DNA of 64,000 nt, from assembly GCA_930367205.1 (NCBI GenBank), contig OV884011.1, forward strand, positions 88,645,474-88,709,473, read 5' to 3'. Shown here one piece after another: positions 23,021 through 33,113 of the stretch (the stretch's first letter is position 1; the number at the start of each line of letters is the position of its first letter). The notes beneath the pieces were generated by a model. It had not been told where the DNA came from, made no database searches, and saw only the letters and a program-made list of their open reading frames with translations. This DNA is from Acanthosoma haemorrhoidale. Taxonomy: Eukaryota; Arthropoda; Insecta; Hemiptera; Acanthosomatidae. The position numbers were made by a program, and so were the translations under genes.

Positions 23021-23431
23021 AATCGGTGTACGCTATTTTAGGCTATTTGTGAATCGTGTTCAGCGTGAATGTTGACAGCTGATTCCAAAAGTACTGTAAG
23101 TAACAATGCCTATTTAAATGGGAATGTCATAAGTGAGCTAACGGTCAAAACATAGCTGTTTTATTACTTCAGTGATAATTTTGATGGTATTATTGAGATT
23201 GTCTTAAGGCTTAAAACATTTGTGGCCATTTTTAAGTCAACATAATCTGATATGTTATAATATTATAAAGTTAGAATCGTTTAAGTAAGCACATGCTTTT
23301 TCATTGGGTGAAGTTCGGTTTCAAAAGAGAAAAAATGTTTATTGATTGTTGAGGTAAGAATGTTATTCTTGAGCAATCCGTCATTGATCGGTGCTGGTGC
23401 TGTTCTAACTACGAGTCGTCCACTCTATGCC
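23021..23431. other. Unassigned sequence downstream of the protease remnant
   Basis: It may hold further decayed protease or pol sequence but no motif is clear. Confidence 0.25.
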
Positions 23432-23620
23432 TTTTTTTTTTTTTTTTTTTCCTTCATAGCCCCTTTAAATTTACAGATAATTATATATAATTATAGATCC
23501 TCTGGCGAATCTACCCTAACTAAGTAAACCCATAACTGATCTCTCAGCTCTCTCTCCTAACCTCCTAAATACACAGACTTACCCTTTTGACAGACGAGAG
23601 TAAGTAAGAAACCATGGAGA
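23432..23620 (-). mobile_element. Possible 3' end of a Jockey-type element
   Basis: A 19-base T run is followed within about 13 bases by GCCCCTTTAAATTTA, resembling the ACCCCTTTAAATTAGA just inside the poly-T of the 6.25-kb Jockey element. Nothing coding is visible beyond it. The family assignment is weak. Confidence 0.35.
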
Positions 23621-24355
23621 AGACAAGAGCTTTTACGTTATTCATAATCATGATTGATAAACCGCTTCATCCAAGCGGCGGGAGAGATCGAGGAAATTGA
23701 TTGGCCACCAATTTCATTATTAGTCAACCAGTAGGGTATCCTTTCAACATTGCCAAAATGACCTATACATAACTCTTAAGACCTCAGCCTTCAACTGCAC
23801 TACTGCTAATCATTTATGATTAAATAGTTTTATACAAACCACCTTATAATTCTTTCAGAACCAATAGGCAAAATTTACTTACCAACTAACAAGATTGTAC
23901 CCAGATACGGGGCATAATACATTTATATATTATTTGCCAATTTCATTTAGACATTCTTTTTACGATATTTAGTGTGTTGATATATGCACCTGTAATCTGG
24001 GTTGTTTATACCTACTTTAGGTGATTACAACCCAGATTACCACACAACAGAACGCTGAAACAATTGTTACTTAGAGTGTTTGTTGTGGGGTTGTGTAAAC
24101 GTTTTCTCACGATTGACTAATAGTAGCACATAAAGTCGCCAAAAGTGATATGTAAACACATTTTAGAGCAGCATATTATGAACATTTTAAAATAATATTT
24201 TCTTTTGCATCCTTCAATACTGGAAATAATGCAATTGTGGTCCTATCAGTAAAAGCGTCTGATAAATGTGAACAAGCATATGTAGTTTAAAATACAAAAG
24301 TTCAGAATCCACATATTCGGTACTAGGGAAAAAAATATAAGATATATATATATAT
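23621..24355. other. Intergenic sequence with a 14-bp perfect hairpin
   Basis: GTAATCTGGGTTGT (23992-24005) and its exact reverse complement (24027-24040) enclose a 21-base loop. No other structure was recognised. Confidence 0.6.
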
Positions 24356-24991
24356 TGAAACCTACCTCATTTTTTACCATTTTATTTTCTAATTTATTAG
24401 ATCAATTGACCTTAACTAATTTGGTAGGTCCGTCATGAGATCTTTAATTCAACTTGTTTTTATGTCTTCGACATAGGAAATTATCCCGATTGAATCGCCC
24501 GATCTCAAGGCTAATGTTATAGTTATTAATAAATTGAGAAACTGGAAATTGTGAAATATATACAAGTAAAATTGTTATAACAAATAATTATAATTATAAA
24601 TAGTGCTGACATTAATTATATAAAAAAATATTCAATTCCTTTTGAACAAGGATAGTTACTACTAATTAGTTATATAAAAAAAATGAAAATTGAGCTCAAT
24701 CTCTTTTTAATGGATCCATAATAAAAACAATATCTATATCACCCAATCGATGATATCCGTGTAACCTTCTTCTTCTTCTTCTTCTTCTTCTTCTTCTTCT
24801 TCTTCTCCTCTGCTTGTGTTGATGACCGTCAACGGAACGGGAGCTTGCTCTGCTTTGCTCTCTGGCTCTTGGCTAAGACTGACTAAGACTCGCCCTTCAT
24901 CTCATCCCCACTCCTAAGAGCATAAGGGCAGATGCTGGACAAAGTGGGAGGGTGGCTGGTCATGATATTCTCAAATATCATGAATGTTACA
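24356..24991 (-). repeat. 3' LTR of the 24.4-27.2 kb element
   Basis: It carries a (TTC)n tract of ~13 units at 24767-24806 and a 9-bp inverted repeat CATGATATT/AATATCATG near its minus-strand start. Just outside, on the minus strand, AAGGAAAGG could be the polypurine tract. Confidence 0.85.
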
Positions 24992-25659
24992 ATTGCCTTT
25001 CCTTATAAATAAAAAAAAAATTTATGAATTTTTTTTTTTTTAATAAGTGGATCCACAATATTATGTTGCTGCGTTCGATTTGTTGAATTGGTTGTTTATA
25101 CCGGGTGTTGAAATTTTACAAAGTTTATAGTAATAATAGTTCAAATTTTGCAAGGTTTTAAATTGCTTGAAAAGCGTACAAGTTGTTTTAATTTTTTACT
25201 TAACCAAATTATTATGCTAATTAGTATGGATTAGTTCGAAGGTACATTGTTTTATGGATCATAACGCGATTTGGAAAACATTTGTTGAAAAGACGATTGA
25301 GTGTGATTAGTAATACATATTAGTTTTTAATTAAAGTACTAGACAATTCTACTGGTAATTAGTAACAATAGAGAAAAATTGTTGAGTGTGTGTGTGTGAT
25401 TTGAATATTTTACCTGAGTGAAAGGATAGTGTTTATAAAAAAATTATAAATGTTACGAAAAGATAGGGAGGTCGTTGTCGTGTATAAAATAATATTAAAT
25501 AAATCAATTAAATGGACTTAAGCATTCAAGGAATATTTACGATCTGTTCTAAAGATTAAGTGATAATGAAATCAGAAGCTTCTCTTGCCGATAATTCCAT
25601 AGACTTTACTAGGGTCAACATTTCTAATAATAGTTTTGTTTTTTGTTTGTATAACCTTT

Positions 25660-26463
25660 CTAAAGTTTATGTGTCATCCGATCAATACTATTTTCATTTA
25701 ATAATGAAAATAATAAAAGAAAACTATAATTTTTTTTTCTTTTTCTGTAGTCATATGGTATAGCTGAAAAAATGTCCCTTTTTATATCTTGGGTAACTAT
25801 CTGATCTTGAGAGGGTTCCACGTATTCCGACATGGGCGGATGTCTTTGCTGAGTTCCTTCGAAACGGGGTGGGGCATGCTTATCCGGTCCTCTCGGTTGA
25901 ATTTGCTTCCCAACTGTTTTTATGCCATCTTCGATTTTCCTGGGAATCAATGAACTTTCCTGTTGCATTGACATTATTTTGCTATCGAAATCGGTACGAA
26001 AATAATTATATTGGCTACTGATCCTCTCGACGTCTCGGTCTAATTTATCGTTGAGGGTCGAATTTGATGTTTGGACTACAAGAATTTCCTGGTCCCTTTT
26101 ATTGATTTCTTCATTTAAATTTGAATTTACATTATTATTTCCTTGGAGTGTTCTCTCCTCACAAATTCGTAATTGTCTATCTAATTTTTCGTTTACATCC
26201 GTGAAACCTTGTTCGAATTTAGCCGATCTTCCCGATTTTATTTCTTCCCTTAATTGATCAAACTTCCCGCTCAACTCTTTTTGTTCTTTATTATTTTCTT
26301 TAATTGCGTTAAATTGACTGTTTAACTGGGCAAGGATTAGTTGTAACATCTTAGAATGATTTATCGTGGGTTCGGGGTCGGGGGCTGGGGGGTCTCCTTT
26401 AGAGGCTGGGTTTGACCCAACCCCAGTACCTGACTCTGACCCGGACATGTTTGTGTTCGTCAT
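25660..26463 (-). CDS. Gag-like N-terminal protein of the LTR element (267 aa)
   Basis: Open frame of 267 codons starting 125 nt from the primer-binding site, with a second in-frame Met five codons on. The N-terminus is Ser/Gly/Pro-rich (GSESGTGVGS). Residues about 35-185 are rich in Lys, Glu, Gln, Asn and Leu with heptad-like spacing, suggesting a coiled coil. A PPRFEGTQQ motif near residues 200-208 resembles the start of the Gag core in Gypsy-type elements. There is no zinc knuckle and no protease downstream, so the ORF looks like a Gag whose C-terminal part and pol were removed by deletion. The last ~30 residues, hydrophobic, are probably not original. No stop interrupts it, in keeping with the young LTRs. 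Confidence 0.6.
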   Translation of the reverse strand: MTNTNMSGSESGTGVGSNPASKGDPPAPDPEPTINHSKMLQLILAQLNSQFNAIKENNKEQKELSGKFDQLREEIKSGRSAKFEQGFTDVNEKLDRQLRICEERTLQGNNNVNSNLNEEINKRDQEILVVQTSNSTLNDKLDRDVERISSQYNYFRTDFDSKIMSMQQESSLIPRKIEDGIKTVGKQIQPRGPDKHAPPRFEGTQQRHPPMSEYVEPSQDQIVTQDIKRDIFSAIPYDYRKRKKNYSFLLLFSLLNENSIDRMTHKL

Positions 26464-26587
26464 TTGTGTCTGTGTAACAAATGTAAAATTATCAGAAAAA
26501 TATAAATTGTTAGTAGTTAGTACTAGTTATTATTCTAACATGCAATACCTCACAATTCCTTTAGTTTCTTTAGAATTTTTGAAGTTA

Positions 26588-26605
26588 ATCCCGGAACGGC
26601 CCCCA
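26588..26605 (-). promoter_or_regulatory. Primer-binding site resembling a tRNA-Pro 3' end
   Basis: Minus-strand TGGGGGCCGTTCCGGGAT lies one base after the 5' LTR. Its complement ends in CCCCCA and matches about 15 of 18 positions of a metazoan tRNA-Pro 3' end as I know it. Confidence 0.6.
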
Positions 26606-26606
26606 T

Positions 26607-27239
26607 TGAAACCTACCTCATTTTTTACCATTTTATTTTCTAATTTATTAGATCAATTGACCTTAACTAATTTGGTAGGTCCGTCATGAGATCTTTAATT
26701 CAACTTGTTTTTATGTCTTCGACATAGGAAATTATCCCGATTGAATCGCCCGATCTCAAGGCTAATGTTATAGTTATTAATAAATTGAGAAACTGGAAAT
26801 TGTGAAATATATACAAGTAAAATTGTTATAACAAATAATTATAATTATAAATAGTGCTGACATTAATTATATAAAAAAATATTCAATTCCTTTTGAACAA
26901 GGATAGTTACTACTAATTAGTTATATAAAAAAAATGAAAATTGAGCTCAATCTCTTTTTAATGGATCCATAATAAAAAAAACAATATCTATATCACCCAA
27001 TCGATGATATCCGTGTAACCTTCTTCTTCTTCTTCTTCTTCTTCTTCTTCTTCTCCTCTGCTTGTGTTGATGACCGTCAACGGAACGGGAGCTTGCTCTG
27101 CTTTGCTCTCTGGCTCTTGGCTAAGACTGACTAAGACTCGCCCTTCATCTCATCCCCACTCCTAAGAGCATAAGGGCAGATGCTGGACAAAGTGGGAGGG
27201 TGGCTGGTCATGATATTCTCAAATATCATGAATGTTACA
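26607..27239 (-). repeat. 5' LTR of the 24.4-27.2 kb element
   Basis: Same sequence as the left LTR except about two fewer TTC units and three extra A residues near 26975. It should contain the promoter on the minus strand. Confidence 0.85.
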
Positions 27240-29602
27240 ATTGCCTTTCCTTATAAATAAAAAAAAAATTCAAGTTGTTTTTTTTTAATTTCGCGCTCCT
27301 TTCTATCTATTTTCTGAATCACTATCAGCGAATAGATCAACAAGAAACGGGTCCTTGCATCCACTTCACGGATAGGATCGTTCCAGCTATCTGCAGGTAT
27401 CGCATGCGAACCGTTAGCAGGCTGTCTCTCTATTTCTAAATCCCTACGCGTTGAACAGCAGAAAAAAAAAGAAGAGATGGGACCAGGAAGGAACAAGTAA
27501 CCTTAGAAGTCTTGACCTAAAATGACCACTTTCCACTATGGATTCGGTACACTTGGCGGAAATGTATGGGGGTCATTGAGGTTCTTATTTGCTATCTGGC
27601 ACTCTCCTTGTCCCCCATTCCCAACATCTTATCTTTCGCCCTATGGAGAAAAACTGAAAATCCATTGATCAGTAATTACCCAAAATATAATAAGTAACCA
27701 GAAATGTAGCTGCAGTAATAATTTTATTAAAAGCTGTATGAAATAAGATTTTTTTTTTTTACTTTCACATTGAAATAATAATGTTATAATGACCGAAATT
27801 CAATGGTGCCATAAACCATATTCATAATGTACCATTACAACCTTTTTACTGGTGGTTGGTGTTGGATCGTTACGCCTAGGTGGAAAAATCTTTTCTAAAT
27901 GTTAAACGGCTATGGACCTTGGCCCGATTTAAAGAAGATAAAAGGTAATTGCACAGTTCAAAGCGTTAGAAATTTACAACGGTTTAGAAAAAAAAAAGAA
28001 AAAAAAATGGTTCTCTGTTCGCTTGGCTAAGGTTAATGGATTGAGTCATTATCGATTAAGTGTAGTAATTTTTTTTCAAGTTAAAAATGAGAACGGTATC
28101 ACTGTAAGATTAACCTTGAAGGTTTTTCAAGGCTTCATTCGACACTTCGACGTATCGTTTCTAAATTATACAACAAAGTTTACTAGGGCTCAATTTTCCC
28201 TCAGTTCTTCCGTTGGATAAGCGAGTTCAATCGGAAACTAGTCCAAAAAAGAAATGGCTGCACAGCTGCCCCCCCCCCCCGGGGGATTGCTAACGGACAC
28301 CAAGTGGGAGATTGTAATTGATTTATTTGTAAATTAAAGTTTTAGGGAACATAAATGATATGGATCTGTATCGTTTCTTAAATGGATTCTTAACAAAGGT
28401 AATGACTTATTTTTGGCATTCAGATTCAGGTTGAAAAATTACTACAAATGTCTCATTTTTCATGTTTATTGGTAAGTCATTTACAAGTTTAAACGTCGGT
28501 AATTAACAGTTGATTACAACACTCGTAAGGTCTTCGTAACATTAAAATATATTATAGGATTCCAATTACGGCGTAAAGGTATGAAGGATGTTACGTTTCC
28601 TTGTGGATGAAACTTTCACTAGTCCAATGTAGTTGGCCAGTTGAGTTAAAATAAAGTAGACTGTGCTGTCCAATAGGATAGGATTTGATGGCACTTGTAT
28701 TTGCAAGACCCTCTTTGGAATCTGAAAATAGGCTTTTCACGGACAAAACTTGTACCACTTTTATATGGTAGCTGATTGAAATAAACACAATCTGGCACTT
28801 TAAATAAGATACAGCACACAATCCACTTGTATATAGGTCTATTTTTGTGCACTAAAGGGGTTCATACCATCCGACGGTCTTTATCAACCAATAATTTATT
28901 TCTTGGATTGATTTACCTTTTTTTGTAAAATATTATAGTTGGTTGGGGTTATTATTTAAACTATTTATGAACCGTCCATTTATGCTGCGACTTGCCCTAG
29001 AGTTCTAGGAAGAAAGCCTAAAATGCCCCCGCGGAGCCAAGGGGACTCCAGTCCCATATTTCAGGCGGTGGTTGTCGATATTATTGTGCTTTAGCTGTTT
29101 CGATATGCTACTGACGGGACATAAGTATCACATTCACCGATAAACTGACTCCTCATCACAATTTCATCGCTCGGTCTCATTTTCTAGTGAACTAATTCAA
29201 AATCATAATATTTTCATGCAGTGGAAACATTTTAATGATCTATTGGAACGTTGTACCACGGCATGGATTATATTCAAATTTATATGCCGGGTAATCATGT
29301 TTCCTAGGGACATGAGCATACACATTTGGCAACGAATGTGTATAATTATTGAACTATTTGTTAATTTTGTGTAAATAATACCAGACAGTAAGTGTATTTT
29401 GTAAGTGAAGACAGCAGCACTTCCCAATACCTTCACAATAACATATATCTTCTACTTGCAGAATCATCCTCATTGGCTATCCAAAGCTCAGAACAAGATT
29501 TGATTTACAAGTTTTTTCTTCATCAATCAAAATTAAATGTTATCAATATGATAGTTAAAATTAAAAACGAAAAACGATTTATAGCGTAATTGTATAACAA
29601 GT
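27240..29602. other. Intergenic sequence, no gene recognised
   Basis: Just right of the LTR, a minus-strand frame (27496-27251) leads up to the LTR edge and might be internal 3' sequence of a second, lost copy of the same element; this is speculative. At 28269-28285 twelve C are followed by five G. A GC-richer patch is at 29000-29080. Nothing else is assignable. Confidence 0.3.
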
Positions 29603-29862
29603 CTTGACCTGAGCTTTGTGAAAACGGCGGTTTTGTGACTTGACTTACGTTTAATTGTCGAGTCAGTTTTACAAGCGGATAAAATTGTTTCGTTGTGGGT
29701 TAGAGTTATTATAAGTATGAGTTAGTGATAGACAGGAACCTTTTAAAATGCCGGCAGTTAAATGAAGTTTATGTTTATTTGTATGCAGCATTATCAGTTG
29801 TATAGGAAAGACTGTTTTTCAAGTACAGGGAAAATTATTACAAACAAGAAGAACAGGCTTAT
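29603..29862 (+). repeat. Local direct repeat X, copy 1
   Basis: Shares GTGAAAACG, TCGAGTCAGTTTTACAAGC, GATAGACAGGAAC, ATGCCGGC and AGTTGTATAGGAAAGA with 30455-30710. Divergence is moderate and there is no coding sequence. Confidence 0.82.
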
Positions 29863-30454
29863 AGTCCTCAACGAAATAAGTACAACATAGGCAGGAATTA
29901 AATAAATGTAGCATTTACGCTTGTCTTTTTTTCATTTATAACTTTTATTAAAGTTTTGTCAATTTTCTTGGTGCATTACGATATCTAAATACTTAAAGAA
30001 ATGTGACCCACCAAATTCTTAAACAATACTTTTCCCGGTGGCGACTTATTTTTACTTTTTGTTAAGAAAGATTTAATCAATTAGATACCTCTCTACCTCC
30101 TCATTGTTTACCCATGGGTTTTGTACTAGAACTGAATAACCTATTCAAATAAAATTATACATATGATCTTTAGTTTTGAGAAGCCTTCAGTAAGGGTAAG
30201 GCAAGATTCTTGCAGTGTAATTGTTGTGTTAATAATCAGAGTACCTTGTTAACAGTTGTTAGTTATGCACGTGGAATTCGTCTAGAGAATAGAAATAAAT
30301 GAGAAAAGCTTTTTAGACATGCCCAGTTCTCTTGAACTATAGGCTGTTTATTTATGGGGTGTACCTTTGTATTTTTGTGAGGTCTCGAGGGCCGGACCAC
30401 AATATTGGATCGTTTTTTCCCGAGGAATGTGTCCTAAATCGGGAAGAAGTATTA

Positions 30455-30710
30455 TTGAGCTGAGCTGTGTGAAAACGACGTTTTTGTGACTTACCGGTTA
30501 ATTATCGAGTCAGTTTTACAAGCAGATAAAACTTTGTCGGTTGTGATTAGAGTTATTATAAATTTGATTGATAGACAGGAACTTGTGAAATGCCGGCCGT
30601 TAAATGAAGTTAATGTTTATATCTATGAAGCATTGCCAGTTGTATAGGAAAGAATGGCTGGTGTTTTTCAAGCACAGGGCATATTACTAAAAAGACCAAC
30701 AAAAGCATTC
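30455..30710 (+). repeat. Local direct repeat X, copy 2
   Basis: Second copy of the 29603-29862 sequence, offset about 855 bp, same orientation. Confidence 0.82.
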
Positions 30711-31549
30711 CTATGTGTTGATTTTGCTAATTAAGTTTGTGAATACCTACTTACTACTAATTGCTCAATCGTATAAGATTTATGAACTATACATCTATTG
30801 TGTGTTTACTGACTACTGATGTTCTTTCAGTAGTAATCTTTAGAAGATTTTGGGTAATGTATTCCATTTAACTTATATGCATATTATTTGAAACTTCGCC
30901 TGGTCTTCGTTCCGTTATTTTGTGATCAGATTTAGATAATTTCTAGTTGTAGTAGTTATTAGAGCATGAATTTAAATTGGTTTTGTGGGTTGATTGCAAC
31001 TGGGCGATTTGAAGTAGAATATATTAACAGGTTAAACGATTGATTGGTTTAATTTTTAGTTGCTGTCGTTCGCAATCTTAATTATAGGGTTGATACAAAT
31101 GGGAATCCAACACTTTTAGACAGTAGGGAAATTTGAATTTTTCAAACTCTAATTCGCTAGCTTTTGTTATAAGCGGGTAGCGAAGTTGACGGGGTTGTAA
31201 CTGTGGTAAATAGTCCATATTTTTAGTGTAAACCAGCTAACATCTGTAATGTTCGGTATACTATTAACTCAAACAGGGATTTGGTATGACCTTTTTGACT
31301 CTATCTGGTTATTGACAAGGCATTTTAATATGGATTTGCTATTTTGGTTTGTTTCGGGACAGTTCCACTGAACTTATTCTCCATTCATGTATCTTAAGAT
31401 GGCTTAAGTCATTTTTTTTTTAACATGTCTAAATACCTTATTTCAAGACCTCATTTCCCCCCCCCCTCCTGCACTATTTTTGTCTTATCTGTAATTTATG
31501 CATCCCGAAGCCAAGAATCTATTTAGCTCTGTCTATCAAGTTATGTATA
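30711..31549. other. AT-rich sequence between local repeats, no gene recognised
   Basis: No domain or further repeat identified. A C run is at about 31456-31466. Confidence 0.3.
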
Positions 31550-31853
31550 CTTTTCAAAAACAAGTATAAATATTTTTAATTACTGAAATATAGATATTTT
31601 TTATAAAATAATAAGTAATTGTAATGTTAAGTAACCTTATAATATTAATTTGATGACGGAGTGTGTGTAATCAGTGGTAATGCATTCAAAATGGGTTAAG
31701 ATAAACAGCGATTAGTGTTAATAATAGAATTTTTTTTATACAAAAGCATGACTAAAAAAATATTTTAAGATGTAATTTGACTTTTGACTTATTAATTTAT
31801 TTCACGTATATAGTTTTTAACTTTAAAATATAGTAGCTTTGATTGTAAAAAAA
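31550..31853 (+). repeat. Local direct repeat Y, copy 1
   Basis: Shares TTTTCAAAAACAAGTATAAA, GTGGTAATG-ATTCAAAAT-GGTTAAG, ACTAAAAAAA-TATTTTA and TTATTAATTTATTTCA-like words with 32440-32750. It is diverged and non-coding. Confidence 0.78.
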
Positions 31854-32439
31854 TCAGGTATTATTACTTAAATTTCTTGCAGATCCTAGTTCTCTTTAAC
31901 TATATGTTCAGATAAATAATATGCAGCATAATAAAGAGTGATGCAATATAATAAATAGAGGTTATATTGCTGTGTTTATATTTGTAATGTGCATATACTG
32001 CAAGTTGTTTTTCTGTTTAGTTTGGGATATGCTGCTGCGTTCAATATAGGCAAAATGGCTGAAGTCATTTTACGGTAATAAACATAAAGGGATATTTGAG
32101 TATGAAAATAATGCATAGGGTTAAATTCAATATTTAATTTCTGTTAATCGACAAAAAACAGCATTCTGGTAAAAAAAGAAATTTTTGGCATGCCATATCT
32201 TTTTACAGTAACACAATTTATGCAATGTATATTTTTTTATTTAATTTGAAATGATCTTGCTCTAAGTGAAGTAACGTGGAAGTGTTCTTTATTTCTTTAA
32301 AGCAGTCAGTCGACACATGATATGTTATTGTTAGTGTAATGGCAGAGTAGTAGACAATTTTATTATCTAAAGATGTTCATTGTAATTTGCTGATGGCATC
32401 ATCAATGTTGATGACATTTTAAATTAAACAAAACTTTAA

Positions 32440-32750
32440 CTTTTCAAAAACAAGTATAAATATTTGTAATTAATGAACTATTCATATTTTCAATAAGGTA
32501 ATAAGTGATTATAATATTAAGTAACATTATAGATATTAATTATGATGATGGTTTGTATATAATTAATGGTAATGTATTCAAAATAGGTTAAGGTGAACAG
32601 CGATAAGACAAGTGTTGAAGACTGAATGTTGCTATATAAAGTATTACTAAAAAAAATATTTTACATCATAATTGCTTATTACTCATTAATTTATTTCAAA
32701 CAGATAGGTTTCTTTACTTTAAAAGACGGTATCTCTATGTTTGTAAAAAA
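32440..32750 (+). repeat. Local direct repeat Y, copy 2
   Basis: Second copy of 31550-31853, offset about 890 bp, close to the 855-bp offset of repeat X. The two pairs may derive from one episode of local duplication. Confidence 0.78.
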
Positions 32751-32913
32751 TTCTGGGTTTATTTTTTCAACCCAAATTTTCATCACATCATCATTTAGAC
32801 AATGTAATAACAAATACGTCGAATTATACATCAAAGTTATATTATTTCTTTCAATTGTTGTGTGTGTGTTTACTGTTGTCATTGTTCCGCGTGGTATGTT
32901 ATCCTTTATATTC

Positions 32914-33113
32914 CTTTATTGTGTTATAATTACAATCTGCCTTTTATAAGGCAATAAGTAATTAAGATAAATGCTCTCATTCATACCATATTTACAGTTT
33001 ATCATTCATACAATATTTACAGACAGCCCAGAGACCTCCCAAATCCACATGCGAAGAGAAAGCGGAGTCTTGGGAAGTCCCCCACGCTCCTCCGTCAGCC
33101 GCGTCACCGGATA
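32914..33113 (-). repeat. Tail-bearing dispersed repeat, 33-kb copy
   Basis: Matches 49729-49939 with small differences: the conserved tail (ATTACAATCTGCC... on the plus strand), an ATTCATAC-rich stretch, then CAGACAGCCCAGAGACC and TGGGAAGTCCCCCACGCT. The match stops at CCGGATA (33113), where the sequence goes on GGTATGTT. The constant left end and variable right end fit a 5'-truncated non-LTR element on the minus strand. Confidence 0.75.

Larger units (their letters stand above)
24356..27239 (-). mobile_element. Internally deleted LTR retrotransposon (Ty3/Gypsy-like), young
   Basis: Two direct repeats of 636 bp (24356-24991) and 633 bp (26607-27239) flank 1615 bp. On the minus strand each starts TGTAACATTCATG and ends GGTTTCA. 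A primer-binding site follows the 5' LTR after one base, then a Gag-like ORF. No protease, RT, RNase H or integrase fits in the remaining ~640 bp, so the element is non-autonomous. By eye the LTRs differ only in a (TTC)n count and an A run, which implies recent insertion. The identity between repeats runs ~27 bp beyond the TGTAACA edge, so the exact LTR edge is uncertain. Confidence 0.87.

Noticed and set aside
32626..32949. 107-codon hydrophobic plus-strand frame
   Set aside because: It runs from local repeat Y into the tail-bearing repeat. The hydrophobicity is explained by T-rich DNA.
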